DNA from: Scatosoma sp045658805
GTDB taxonomy: Bacteria > Bacillota > Clostridia > Christensenellales > Borkfalkiaceae
NCBI GenBank assembly: GCA_045658805.1
Contig: JAZOVQ010000007.1
Span: 1-32,264 of the forward strand
Reading direction: 5' to 3'
DNA: 32,264 bases
Part shown: positions 16,576 to 23,375 of the stretch, in pieces
Layout of the letters: every line of letters starts with the position of its first letter
Numbering within the stretch: position 1 is the stretch's first letter
Translations under genes and position numbers: made by a program
Notes under the pieces: model-generated
What the model saw: only the letters and a program-made list of their open reading frames with translations
The model's database searches: none
What the model was told of the DNA's origin: nothing

Positions 16576-16608
16576 TCAAGCGGAACGCTTGCGACGTATA
16601 TACGATTA

Positions 16609-16655
16609 CGCTTAAAAAAGAAAATGAGCTTGTCCCTGACTTTGGACAAGCTCAT
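16609..16655 (-). terminator. Terminator of rplS
   Basis: A 12-bp perfect stem (ATGAGCTTGTCC / GGACAAGCTCAT) followed on the minus strand by TTTCTTTTTT. Confidence 0.92.
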
Positions 16656-16677
16656 CATACTTTCGGTATAAGCCGAC

Positions 16678-17022
16678 TTAAATTTTTTCCTTAACTTTAG
16701 CTGCCTTACCGGTACGAGCGCGCAAGTAGTACAACTTAGCTCTTCTTACCTTACCGCGACGAACAACCGTTACGTTCGCAATTTTCGGGGAATGAAGAGG
16801 ATAGGTTTTTTCTACGCCTACGCCGTAAGAAATGTGACGTACCGTGAAAGTTTCGGAAATGCCGCCGTTTCTCTTTGCGATTACGACGCCTTCGAAGTTC
16901 TGGATTCTTTCCTTGCCGCCTTCGATAATTTTGTAGCCAACTTTAATCGTGTCGCCTACTTCGAATGCAGGAACTTCGGATTTCATGTTTTCAGCATTGA
17001 TTGCTTCGATGATTCCTTTCAT
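16678..17022 (-). CDS. rplS: Ribosomal protein L19
   Basis: 114-residue protein of the 50S subunit at the 30S interface. Typical L19 stretches are present: FEVGDTIKVGYKI, RIQNFEGVVIAKRNGG, TFTVRHISYGVGVEKTYPLHSP and RRGKVRRAKLYYLR. The ACGGAGGT site is well placed. The gene is monocistronic here, with its own promoter, leader and terminator. In most Bacillota it follows rpsP-rimM-trmD; here rimM is 8 kb away and trmD is not in the window, so the cluster has been broken up. Confidence 0.97.
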   Translation of the reverse strand: MKGIIEAINAENMKSEVPAFEVGDTIKVGYKIIEGGKERIQNFEGVVIAKRNGGISETFTVRHISYGVGVEKTYPLHSPKIANVTVVRRGKVRRAKLYYLRARTGKAAKVKEKI

Positions 17023-17116
17023 TTTAGACTTTACCTCCGTAATTTACGAAACGTTCATAACCCGCTGCGTGATTTCTCACCACGCCCAAAAAAAGGCAGC
17101 GGAACGCTCGAAGTCA
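17023..17116 (-). ncRNA. L19 leader RNA
   Basis: The 5' untranslated region of rplS folds into a compact structure. The outer stem is GCGUUC/GAACGU plus CCGCUGC/GCAGCGG; the inner hairpin is GCGUG...CACGC; a UUUUUUU strand lies between them. It ends just before the ribosome binding site. Position and shape fit the L19 leader family of Bacillota, in which L19 is thought to bind its own mRNA. I could not run a covariance model. Confidence 0.7.
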
Positions 17117-17122
17117 ACGCAT

Positions 17123-17151
17123 ATTATATATGATTTGTTCACTTTTGGCAA
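17123..17151 (-). promoter_or_regulatory. Promoter of rplS
   Basis: Minus-strand TTGCCA (17151-17146), 17-bp spacer, TATAAT (17128-17123). It places the transcript start near 17116. Confidence 0.8.
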
Positions 17152-17201
17152 GCGTTTTTGCACTCGTTTCGCAATTTTTTTTAATTTTTTGTATCAATTT
17201 T

Positions 17202-18257
17202 TTACGCCACAACCGCCAATACGCAATACACGTAATACGCAACCGCGCCCGTCGTTAATACAATACCATGCCAACGGCGAAGCTTGTGCCCAGGCAAATA
17301 AACGAACAACGCCAATACCGCCGCTGCCGCCAACGCAATGATACCGTCCGTCAAGAAAGATACCCCGCCAGGTGCAAAAGGCAACGGGAAAATAATAGCA
17401 GAAATGCCCGCTACAAACAAAATATTGAAAAGGTTACTACCGATAATGTTACCTACCGCAATGTCCGTTTCACCCTTCTTCGCCGCCACTACGGACGTAA
17501 TCAATTCAGGCAAGGACGTACCAATAGCAACTACCGTCAAGCCGATAATGTTTTCGGGAATTTTCATTTCCGCCGCAACCATTTTCGCGCCTTCAACCGC
17601 AACAAGCGAGCCGCCAACAACAATGCCAAGCCCCACTACGGTAACTACAATCAAGAACCACAAATTGGCTTTCATGCTTTCATACCAAACGGCAAATTTC
17701 CCCTTGGCGCTTTCCGATTGCACTCCTTCAGAAACAACCTCGTGATCGTTCAACTCGACCATGCCCCCCTCGTTTTTACGTCCGCGGAGTGCATTCCATA
17801 CCAAAAACGACGTGTATGCAACCAAACAAGCGGCCATAATCACACCTTCCCAGCGCGCAATTTCACCGCCGTTTGCCCCCGTCAAACCAAACACAACAAT
17901 CAAAACCGAAGCACCCAACAATACGGGCAAATCAATTTTCAACGAATCCTTTTGTACGGGCAACGTCGCAATAATCGAAGATAACCCCAAGATAAGCAAA
18001 ATATTACAAATATTACTGCCCAACACGTTACCAATAGCAATCCCAACGCTTTCCTGCGCCGCCGAAGAAACGGACGTTGCCAATTCAGGCGCGCTGGTAC
18101 CAAACGCTACAATCGTAAGCCCGATAACAAGTTGAGGAATATGCATTTTTGCCGCAACCCCTGCCGCACCGTCAACGAACCAATCGGCGCCTTTGATCAA
18201 GAAAATAAACCCGATCACAAGCAATAACACACCCAAAAGTATCACTTTCCAATCCAT
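17202..18257 (-). CDS. CaCA-family sodium/calcium-type cation exchanger
   Basis: 351-residue inner-membrane antiporter of the YrbG/CaxA type with about ten membrane segments in two inverted halves. Each half has the alpha-repeat signature: GLTIVAFGTSAPELATSV with GNVLGSNICNILLILG in the first (about 45-90), and GLTVVAIGTSLPELITSV with GNIIGSNLFNILFVAG in the second. A charged cytoplasmic loop (about 155-190) separates them. The family exchanges Na+ or H+ for Ca2+. The Mn2+-type riboswitch upstream suggests that manganese export is part or all of its job; this is inference. RBS is GGAGGAG. The rplS promoter follows about 50 bp after the stop. Confidence 0.92.
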   Translation of the reverse strand: MDWKVILLGVLLLVIGFIFLIKGADWFVDGAAGVAAKMHIPQLVIGLTIVAFGTSAPELATSVSSAAQESVGIAIGNVLGSNICNILLILGLSSIIATLPVQKDSLKIDLPVLLGASVLIVVFGLTGANGGEIARWEGVIMAACLVAYTSFLVWNALRGRKNEGGMVELNDHEVVSEGVQSESAKGKFAVWYESMKANLWFLIVVTVVGLGIVVGGSLVAVEGAKMVAAEMKIPENIIGLTVVAIGTSLPELITSVVAAKKGETDIAVGNIIGSNLFNILFVAGISAIIFPLPFAPGGVSFLTDGIIALAAAAVLALFVYLPGHKLRRWHGIVLTTGAVAYYVYCVLAVVA

Positions 18258-18302
18258 AATACTCCTCCAAATAATAAGTTTCCATTTAAAATTTTGTGTT
18301 TA

Positions 18303-18354
18303 CCAACAAAAAAAACTTGCGCGCAAAAAACACCTTCGTTCCCTGCGCACAAGT
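18303..18354 (-). terminator. Riboswitch expression-platform terminator
   Basis: An 11-bp stem (ACUUGUGCGCA / UGCGCGCAAGU, one G-U) followed by eight U. Its 5' arm contains CUUGUGC, which is also the 3' strand of aptamer stem P1, so the two folds exclude each other. It lies about 50 bp before the exchanger gene. Confidence 0.9.
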
Positions 18355-18441
18355 CTTGTCGTTTACAATTATCCCTTGGGAACATCTCCCCGTGTTGTAG
18401 ACATAATCCCTTTCCATAGAAAGGCGACTACTCCCTCATGC
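18347..18441 (-). ncRNA. yybP-ykoY (Mn2+) riboswitch aptamer
   Basis: P1 pairs GCAUGAG (18441-18435) with CUUGUGC (18353-18347). The conserved loop-1 segment is GGGAGUAG directly after P1, with CAAGA before its 3' strand. A CCUUUC/GGAAAGG hairpin and a long arm (AUUAU/AUAAU) follow, the latter carrying GUCUACAACACG, the counterpart of the conserved loop that completes the metal site. Ligand binding should stabilise P1, prevent the overlapping terminator and turn the exchanger gene on. The assignment rests on remembered consensus features. Confidence 0.85.
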
Positions 18442-18448
18442 AAAAAAT

Positions 18449-18477
18449 ATTGTATCATATCCCTTTTCGCATGTCAA
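18449..18477 (-). promoter_or_regulatory. Promoter of the riboswitch-exchanger transcript
   Basis: Minus-strand TTGACA (18477-18472), 17-bp spacer, TACAAT (18454-18449), immediately upstream of the aptamer. Confidence 0.85.
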
Positions 18478-18550
18478 CTTTTTTGTAGCCTTTTTTAACA
18501 TTTTTCCCAACCACTCCCAAGTCCTAACCCTCGCTCTCAAGCCGTCAAAA

Positions 18551-18582
18551 ACCAAAAAACCGCCCAAAAATAGGCGGTTTTT
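18551..18582 (-). terminator. Terminator of the FtsK-like/mutY/HNH/flavoprotein operon
   Basis: AACCGCC / GGCGGTT stem with an A/T loop and a TTTTTT tail on the minus strand, 25 bp after the flavoprotein stop codon. Confidence 0.9.
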
Positions 18583-18606
18583 TCACTTTTTTATTGCTTT
18601 TTACGC

Positions 18607-19224
18607 TTATCTAATAAAGTTGGTCATAATTTTGCGTTCTTTTTCAGGCGCAATCCCTGCTTGCTTACCAAGCTCGATACACTTCAACAGCCACGCCATA
18701 TTGTTTCCCAAAATACGCATCGTTTGCAAGCCTTCTTCGTCCTGCAACACTTCTTCCGCCTTATTGCCGTGCACTTCGTTCCAATAATTGGACGCTACGA
18801 TAGGCATATTGTTGATAGTGAAATATTTATTGATTACGTCAAACGTCGTGCTTGCGCCCGCGCGTCTGCAACTTACAACCGCTGCCGCAGGCTTGTACGC
18901 AAGTTTCTTGCCGCCGCTGTAAAATACTCTATCCATAAAACTAATCAACGCGCCAGCCGCCGAAGCATAATATACGGGCGAGCCGAAAACAAAACCGTCA
19001 AATTCCGCCGCTTTTGCCACAAATTCGTTCACGCAATCGTCAATAACGCATTGGCCCGTTTTTTTACACGCCCAACAGCCCTTACAGCCGCTAACCGATT
19101 TATCGCCCAATTGATAAATTTCCGTTTCCACACCGTTTGCGTTTAACGCCTTTGCCACTTCGCAAAGCGCCGTATACGTACAGCCTTGTTGATGCAAACT
19201 TCCGTTGACAAGCATTACTTTCAT
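18607..19224 (-). CDS. NADPH-dependent FMN reductase / iron-sulfur flavoprotein-like
   Basis: 205-residue flavodoxin-fold protein. It starts with the FMN phosphate loop MLVNGSLHQQGCTY. The sequence GCKGCWACKKTGQC has cysteines at 47, 50, 53 and 59 in the compact C-x2-C-x2-C-x5-C spacing that binds a 4Fe-4S cluster in archaeal and clostridial iron-sulfur flavoproteins; a cluster here is inferred. The GSPVYYASAAGALISFMDR stretch is the second flavin-binding loop. It would carry out electron transfer or reduction of quinones or oxidants in the cytoplasm. GAGG lies 8 bp before the ATG. Last gene of the operon, 29 bp after the HNH gene. Confidence 0.88.
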   Translation of the reverse strand: MKVMLVNGSLHQQGCTYTALCEVAKALNANGVETEIYQLGDKSVSGCKGCWACKKTGQCVIDDCVNEFVAKAAEFDGFVFGSPVYYASAAGALISFMDRVFYSGGKKLAYKPAAAVVSCRRAGASTTFDVINKYFTINNMPIVASNYWNEVHGNKAEEVLQDEEGLQTMRILGNNMAWLLKCIELGKQAGIAPEKERKIMTNFIR

Positions 19225-19253
19225 ACTATTTTCCTCACTTTGTTGTATTTAAT

Positions 19254-19706
19254 TTATTTTTGCTGAAAGCCAAATCTTTCTTTCAGCCATTGAAGGTCAG
19301 TCACCCAGCCCTCCACTTTGTTTCTTTGTTTGTATTCCTCGTTGGCATTTGCTAACGCTTCGTGATATTCCATTTGCGTACAGCCGTTTATGCGCATGAA
19401 ATGCTCCATTACGTCCGCGCCGCGGCCTCGCATATACGCATAGGACACGTGTTTTACTTCATGGCAACGAGGGCAAAGCGCGATAACGCTTTCCAAAGTT
19501 TGCAACGCGCGCTCGTCGTCGTAGCTCCATTGCTCGTGCGCTTCCAGACGCCCCGATGCACCGCAAATTACACACCGTCCCCTCGCCCTCGCATACGCGT
19601 CTTTGCGAACAATATCCCAATGCTGCGGTGGCAATACGCTGCGTAAATTGGCAAACCAACATTCCTCAGGCACCATTTCAAACGAGAGTTTATATTGCTT
19701 CTTCAT
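19254..19706 (-). CDS. HNH-like zinc-knuckle protein
   Basis: 150 residues. The middle shows an HNH/McrA-type arrangement: a CVICG knuckle (C45, C48), LEAHE (H57, the position of the first catalytic histidine) and ALCPRCHEVKH (C78, C81, H82, H86). An asparagine at the usual place is not obvious, so catalytic activity is uncertain. The remainder is helical, with no recognised domain. It starts 15 bp after mutY, with only a weak RBS, suggesting coupling. Its link with a DNA repair glycosylase hints at a nucleic-acid role but proves nothing. Confidence 0.75.
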   Translation of the reverse strand: MKKQYKLSFEMVPEECWFANLRSVLPPQHWDIVRKDAYARARGRCVICGASGRLEAHEQWSYDDERALQTLESVIALCPRCHEVKHVSYAYMRGRGADVMEHFMRINGCTQMEYHEALANANEEYKQRNKVEGWVTDLQWLKERFGFQQK

Positions 19707-19721
19707 GCTTCTACCAACACC

Positions 19722-20759
19722 TTACAGCATACTCTTGCATTGCCGAAACGCCGTCGGCAAAGAAATGCTGTTTTCAATTTCTTCCAGCGAATACGTGTCA
19801 AACGGCGCGCTGTCCGTTTGCACCCATACGCAGGTCATATCCCAACGAATATGCGTGAAAATATGCGTGTATTTTTTACGTTTTATCTCCGTAAACTCGT
19901 ACATACCCCACTCGTTTAGGAATTTTTCAGGGTTTTCCCCTTCAAAATACACAGCGGACGGAAACTCGTTCATACCCTTTAAAACACCCGTTTCACGCCG
20001 CCTTATACAAAATCCCGATGGCGTTTCAATTAAAAATACGTACACCTTTTCCAAGCGTTTGTCCTTTTTTATCGGCAAAACGGGAAATTGCGTTTGCGTT
20101 CCGTTTTGATAGGCTCTACACAAAGCGTTTAAAGGACAACGCTCACAATTGGGGTTTTGGGGCTTACAAAGCAAAGCGCCAAGTTCAAAAAGGCTTTGCG
20201 TGAATGCCGAACAATCGGCTTTTGTTTTTGGATACACCGCCGAAAGCGCTTCTTCTAAATAAGCGCGGTATTTCGGGTTATTGATAGGCGTCGGATTTTC
20301 TTCCAAGCGTGCCGCCACGCGGAAAACGTTGCCGTCCACCGCCGCGCAGGGCTGTCCAAACGCTATCGAAGCGATCGCCCCTGCCGTATAATCCCCTATC
20401 CCGGGCAAGCTTTTTAACGCCTTTAGCGTTTGCGGAAACTCGCCGCCGTAATACGCCACCAGCGCTTTCGCCGCCTTTTGCATATTGCGCACACGGCTAT
20501 AATACCCCAAGCCTTCCCACAGCTTGAGCAGCTTTTCCTCGTCACATTCGGCAAGCGCTTGCACCGTAGGCAGTGCCTTGATAAACCGCGCGTAGTATTC
20601 TTTTACCGCTTCCACGCGCGTTTGCTGTAACATAATTTCGGAAACCCACACGTGATACGGCGTGGGATCGTCACGCCATTCCAGCGAGCGTTTATGCACC
20701 CTATACCACAAAAGCAAGGGGGCAGGTATGCGTTGAAAATCAAATTTGTCTTGTTTCAT
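19722..20759 (-). CDS. mutY: A/G-specific adenine DNA glycosylase MutY
   Basis: Removes adenine paired with 8-oxoguanine. 345 residues. The catalytic glutamate is E41 in VWVSEIMLQQTRV, the helix-hairpin-helix is LPGIGDYTAGAIASIAFGQP, the catalytic aspartate is D142 in AAVDGNVFRV, and the 4Fe-4S site is C198-x6-C205-x2-C208-x5-C214. A NUDIX-like 8-oxoG recognition domain covers about 230-345 and looks somewhat short. The ATG lies 9 bp after the upstream ATPase stop; GGAGAAG in the end of that gene may serve as RBS. Codons 8-14 contain 19 bases also found, inverted, in the rimM leader. Confidence 0.96.
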   Translation of the reverse strand: MKQDKFDFQRIPAPLLLWYRVHKRSLEWRDDPTPYHVWVSEIMLQQTRVEAVKEYYARFIKALPTVQALAECDEEKLLKLWEGLGYYSRVRNMQKAAKALVAYYGGEFPQTLKALKSLPGIGDYTAGAIASIAFGQPCAAVDGNVFRVAARLEENPTPINNPKYRAYLEEALSAVYPKTKADCSAFTQSLFELGALLCKPQNPNCERCPLNALCRAYQNGTQTQFPVLPIKKDKRLEKVYVFLIETPSGFCIRRRETGVLKGMNEFPSAVYFEGENPEKFLNEWGMYEFTEIKRKKYTHIFTHIRWDMTCVWVQTDSAPFDTYSLEEIENSISLPTAFRQCKSML

Positions 20760-20768
20760 GAATAAAAA

Positions 20769-21521
20769 TTATTCTTCTCCGCCGAAAAATTCGCGGAAGC
20801 TGGAATTGAAATAGATAATCGTTTCCACCAAAGACGGCTCGGTGGGATAGCGCATAGGCGAAGGCAAGGACAAGGAGAAATCGTCCTGCACGTAGGTTAC
20901 GTCCGCTTTGCCTTCCTCACGAGTAGTCACCAAACAGTTACCCACGCCGACAAACGCGCCTGGCTCACCGCTGAAAATGCTATGAATAAGGTCTGCGCCC
21001 GTGATAATATCCACTTCAGAATTTCTTGTAAACAAATCGAAAATGTCGCGATATTCTTCCAAATCGGCATTTTTATTACAATCGGGCAATTCGTCCAAGC
21101 CGTCCAAAACCACGAATAAACGGGGATAACCGTTGCCGAGCTCGCGCATGCGGAGCAATTCTTTTAAGGTTTCCACCGCAAGTTGCAAATCCTCTTTGGT
21201 GTGGATATAAGGCACGGTAGCGTCCAAGGTTTTCAAGCGTAACATTTCGCCGTATTCATCGGACGGAGAAAGGATAAAGAAGCAGGCTTCGTTCTTTTCA
21301 TAAAGACAGGAGAGCGTAATCAATAACCGTCTAATAAACCCGCTTCTGCCCACGCCTGTCACGCAGGTATGGCGAATGGTAAGCGGTTTTTCACGCTTTT
21401 GCGCAAGCAATACTTGATTGACCATATCCACGCCCAAAGGCAAGCCTTTGCGCATTTTATCGAAGGCGTTATTCTCCGTAGCGTCATTAGAAACAATGGT
21501 CATAAACTCGTCCGATCTCAT
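20769..21521 (-). CDS. Stand-alone FtsK/SpoIIIE-like ATPase domain with a degenerate P-loop
   Basis: 250 residues. The ATG at 21521 has AAAGGGTGA upstream, and the promoter excludes the ATG 54 bp earlier. The order of elements follows the FtsK motor: a hydrophobic strand then HTCVTGVGRSGFIRR at the Walker A position (residues 51-65), FFILSPSDEYGEM (like FILIDPK in FtsK), then VPYIHTKEDLQLAVETLKELLRMR (like the VVTDPKKA...L...EM helix). LFVVLDGLDEL follows at Walker B (D140, E144), and GNCLVTT lies near the usual GxGDMLF. The invariant P-loop lysine is arginine (R59), so ATP hydrolysis is doubtful. There are no membrane or DNA-binding gamma domains. First gene of the mutY operon. Confidence 0.7.
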   Translation of the reverse strand: MRSDEFMTIVSNDATENNAFDKMRKGLPLGVDMVNQVLLAQKREKPLTIRHTCVTGVGRSGFIRRLLITLSCLYEKNEACFFILSPSDEYGEMLRLKTLDATVPYIHTKEDLQLAVETLKELLRMRELGNGYPRLFVVLDGLDELPDCNKNADLEEYRDIFDLFTRNSEVDIITGADLIHSIFSGEPGAFVGVGNCLVTTREEGKADVTYVQDDFSLSLPSPMRYPTEPSLVETIIYFNSSFREFFGGEE

Positions 21522-21540
21522 AAAAATCACCCTTTTTAAT

Positions 21541-21561
21541 GTTATACGATAATAGTATAAC
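21541..21561. promoter_or_regulatory. Possible operator: perfect inverted repeat over the start region
   Basis: GTTATAC-N7-GTATAAC is a perfect 7-bp-arm inverted repeat that overlaps the -10 box and the expected transcription start of the FtsK-like/mutY operon. Part of the symmetry comes from the TATACT box itself, so chance is possible. Confidence 0.45.
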
Positions 21562-21582
21562 ACACTTTTTAACAAATGTCAA
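21554..21582 (-). promoter_or_regulatory. Promoter of the FtsK-like/mutY operon
   Basis: Minus-strand TTGACA (21582-21577), 17-bp spacer, TATACT (21559-21554), about 30 bp before the chosen ATG. Confidence 0.85.
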
Positions 21583-21591
21583 GCCCCCCAA

Positions 21592-21710
21592 GCAACGTAC
21601 CGTTGCATCCAGCTTTTAAAACAAGTGTGTTGGTAATTGTGCGGTGACGGTTTATATAAACAATTCGTTGACATAGAAAACGCCCTATCAAAACAAAAAG
21701 GAGAGCCGAG
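21592..21710 (+). repeat. Dispersed intergenic repeat, copy E
   Basis: Same orientation and ends as copy A: the GCAACG-TAC-CGTTGC inverted repeat, CATCCAGCTTTTAAAA, and at the far end CGCCCTATCAAAACAAAAAG plus the arm of a terminator. The middle (21635-21680) resembles copy B. It sits between the end of the HtrA-like gene and the promoter of the FtsK-like operon. Confidence 0.8.
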
Positions 21711-21719
21711 GCGCTCCCG
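21693..21719 (-). terminator. Second terminator downstream of the HtrA-like gene
   Basis: GGGAG...CUCUCC stem followed by UUUUUGUUUUG on the minus strand. It is the same hairpin module that ends repeat copy A. Confidence 0.65.
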
Positions 21720-21750
21720 TTTTGCTTATTTTTCACTAAAGACTACAATG

Positions 21751-21789
21751 AAAAAGCGTATCTCGGTTTATCCCCGAAACACGCTTTCC
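21751..21789 (-). terminator. First terminator downstream of the HtrA-like gene
   Basis: AAAGCGT...ACGCTTT outer stem with an inner TCGG/CCGA stem, then TTTTTC on the minus strand, about 35 bp after the stop codon. Confidence 0.75.
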
Positions 21790-21823
21790 CACAAAAACAT
21801 AAAAGAGAAGTTTTGGTATAATT

Positions 21824-23197
21824 TTATTGATATATTACAAAATGCGTTTCCGCATTAAAATAAATGGTTACGCTTTCGTTTACGCCCTCCGAATTGCGAA
21901 TGCCAAGCACCACTTTATCCCCAAGACGCACCGTCAAAAGCAAATCATTCAACTGATATTGTCTATTAAGCGCAATCGTTTCCCCGTCGTTGATTTGAAT
22001 GGTAAGGAATACGTCGCCCACCGACAACAATCCGTAAGACGAATCCGTCGTCTTTTTCGCCGCCGTAGACACGGCAAATTCTTCATACACCTGCAAACGT
22101 CCGTTGTCGTCGTATTTCGCAATAGCCGACGTGGTATACACTTCCACACCAAGCATCGCGCGCTTCAATACGCCGTCGTTTTCCAAAATGTTATCGCAAA
22201 TATATTTCACTTGCGTAATCGGCAACGCATAGCCCATATTATCCACGTCGGACTCCACGTTTTTCGCATTGGTAATCCCTATCAATTCCCCCTGCACATT
22301 GAACAAGCCGCCGCCCGAATTACCGTGATTGATAGCGGCATCCGTACGCATAACGCGGCAGGTCATCGACGAATTGCCGTCAATGGACGTCATCATAATC
22401 GATTCCGATTCCACAGAAATAGCGCCCGTCGTCACCGCCGTACCTGCGCCGTCTGGGTTACCGATTGCAAACACTTTTTCACCAAGGCGCACCTCGTCCG
22501 AATTGCCAATTTTGGCTTCCGTAGCCGCGCTTGCTTTCAAGTATCCGCTGCCCTCTACACGCAAAAGCGCAATATCATAATCCATCGCGCCGCCGACGTA
22601 CGTTGCCTTTATGCCATCGTCTTTATAGCTTGCCGTAGGATCGGGATTGAAGGTGTTTACAGCGCCGTACGTGTACACGTTAATGTTATCGGAAATGCCT
22701 TTCGTATCGCTGTCCGCATCGTATAAAACGTGATAATTGGTCACTATTAACGCGCTGCCTGCTTCTTTATTTAAATCAATAATCACACCGCTGCCTGCGG
22801 ATACGTAATATTTCGCTTGCGAACTGCCCCAATAACCGTTTTTCGAAGTCTGCGAGAATCCGCAATATACGTTTACCGTAGACATTGCGTTTTCCGCAAT
22901 AATATCCGTATTGTTATTCTCTTGCACGTCTACGGACATTTCTTTCATAAACTCGATAATTGTGCCCGTATAACCGTTTTGTTTCGCCACTTCGTACATG
23001 CTTTGGATATCCAAGCTGCTACCGTCCGCACCGTTTGCGCCGTGCAAACTCAAAAGCCATTCCTCTTCCGTCCCAACAAACCCGTTGGAAACGGCGATAT
23101 CGTAAGCGTTGACCGTTTCGCTGCTACAAGCGGCAAACCCCAACGCCATTGTCGCCATGCACGCAACGGCAAGTACGCCTTTAAAAATTTTCTTCAT
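21824..23197 (-). CDS. HtrA/DegP-like trypsin-fold lipoprotein protease
   Basis: 457-residue surface serine protease for quality control of exported proteins. The signal peptide ends GFAAC (lipoprotein cysteine 24). Residues 31-90 hold two copies of a short motif, (Y)(E/D)IAV..NGFVGTEEEWL and YEVAKQNGYTGTIIEF, the first followed by a collagen-like GANGADGS; such stretches recur in lipoproteins of related bacteria. The trypsin-like domain (about 105-330) has H156 (TNYHVL), D208 (DYDIALLRV) and S294 (HGNSGGGLF). A PDZ-like domain (about 345-440) contains LSVGDVFLTI. The chosen ATG has only a weak AGAGAAG site; an in-frame TTG 18 bp earlier is the alternative. Confidence 0.9.
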   Translation of the reverse strand: MKKIFKGVLAVACMATMALGFAACSSETVNAYDIAVSNGFVGTEEEWLLSLHGANGADGSSLDIQSMYEVAKQNGYTGTIIEFMKEMSVDVQENNNTDIIAENAMSTVNVYCGFSQTSKNGYWGSSQAKYYVSAGSGVIIDLNKEAGSALIVTNYHVLYDADSDTKGISDNINVYTYGAVNTFNPDPTASYKDDGIKATYVGGAMDYDIALLRVEGSGYLKASAATEAKIGNSDEVRLGEKVFAIGNPDGAGTAVTTGAISVESESIMMTSIDGNSSMTCRVMRTDAAINHGNSGGGLFNVQGELIGITNAKNVESDVDNMGYALPITQVKYICDNILENDGVLKRAMLGVEVYTTSAIAKYDDNGRLQVYEEFAVSTAAKKTTDSSYGLLSVGDVFLTIQINDGETIALNRQYQLNDLLLTVRLGDKVVLGIRNSEGVNESVTIYFNAETHFVIYQ

Positions 23198-23212
23198 GCT
23201 TCTTCTCTTAAA

Positions 23213-23298
23213 CAACGCGCAATTTTGCGTTGAGTTCCTTTTATGTTTTGTCGTTTTTACTCTTTAACCCTTTTCCACAATTCTCTACGCTTATTATA
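23213..23298 (-). promoter_or_regulatory. Weak promoter and leader hairpin of the HtrA-like gene
   Basis: TATAAT on the minus strand (23298-23293) without a clear -35 box, and a CAACGC/GCGTTG hairpin (23213-23232) just upstream of the start codon that could affect translation. Confidence 0.35.
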
Positions 23299-23347
23299 CG
23301 TCCCTTTTTCGTGTAACATTTAAAAGACATTTGAAAATTGTGTGATA

Positions 23348-23370
23348 ATTTTGCCAATTTTGGTCAAAAT
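23348..23370 (-). terminator. Hairpin after the YfbR-like gene
   Basis: ATTTTG-CCAA / TTGG-(T)-CAAAAT stem, 6 bp beyond the stop codon. There is no proper U tract on the minus strand, so it is at best a weak terminator or a 3'-end stabiliser. Confidence 0.35.
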
Positions 23371-23375
23371 GCCTG

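Noticed and set aside
18483..18550. Additional RNA gene between the exchanger promoter and the flavoprotein terminator
   Set aside because: No conserved structure or promoter could be seen in this short spacer.
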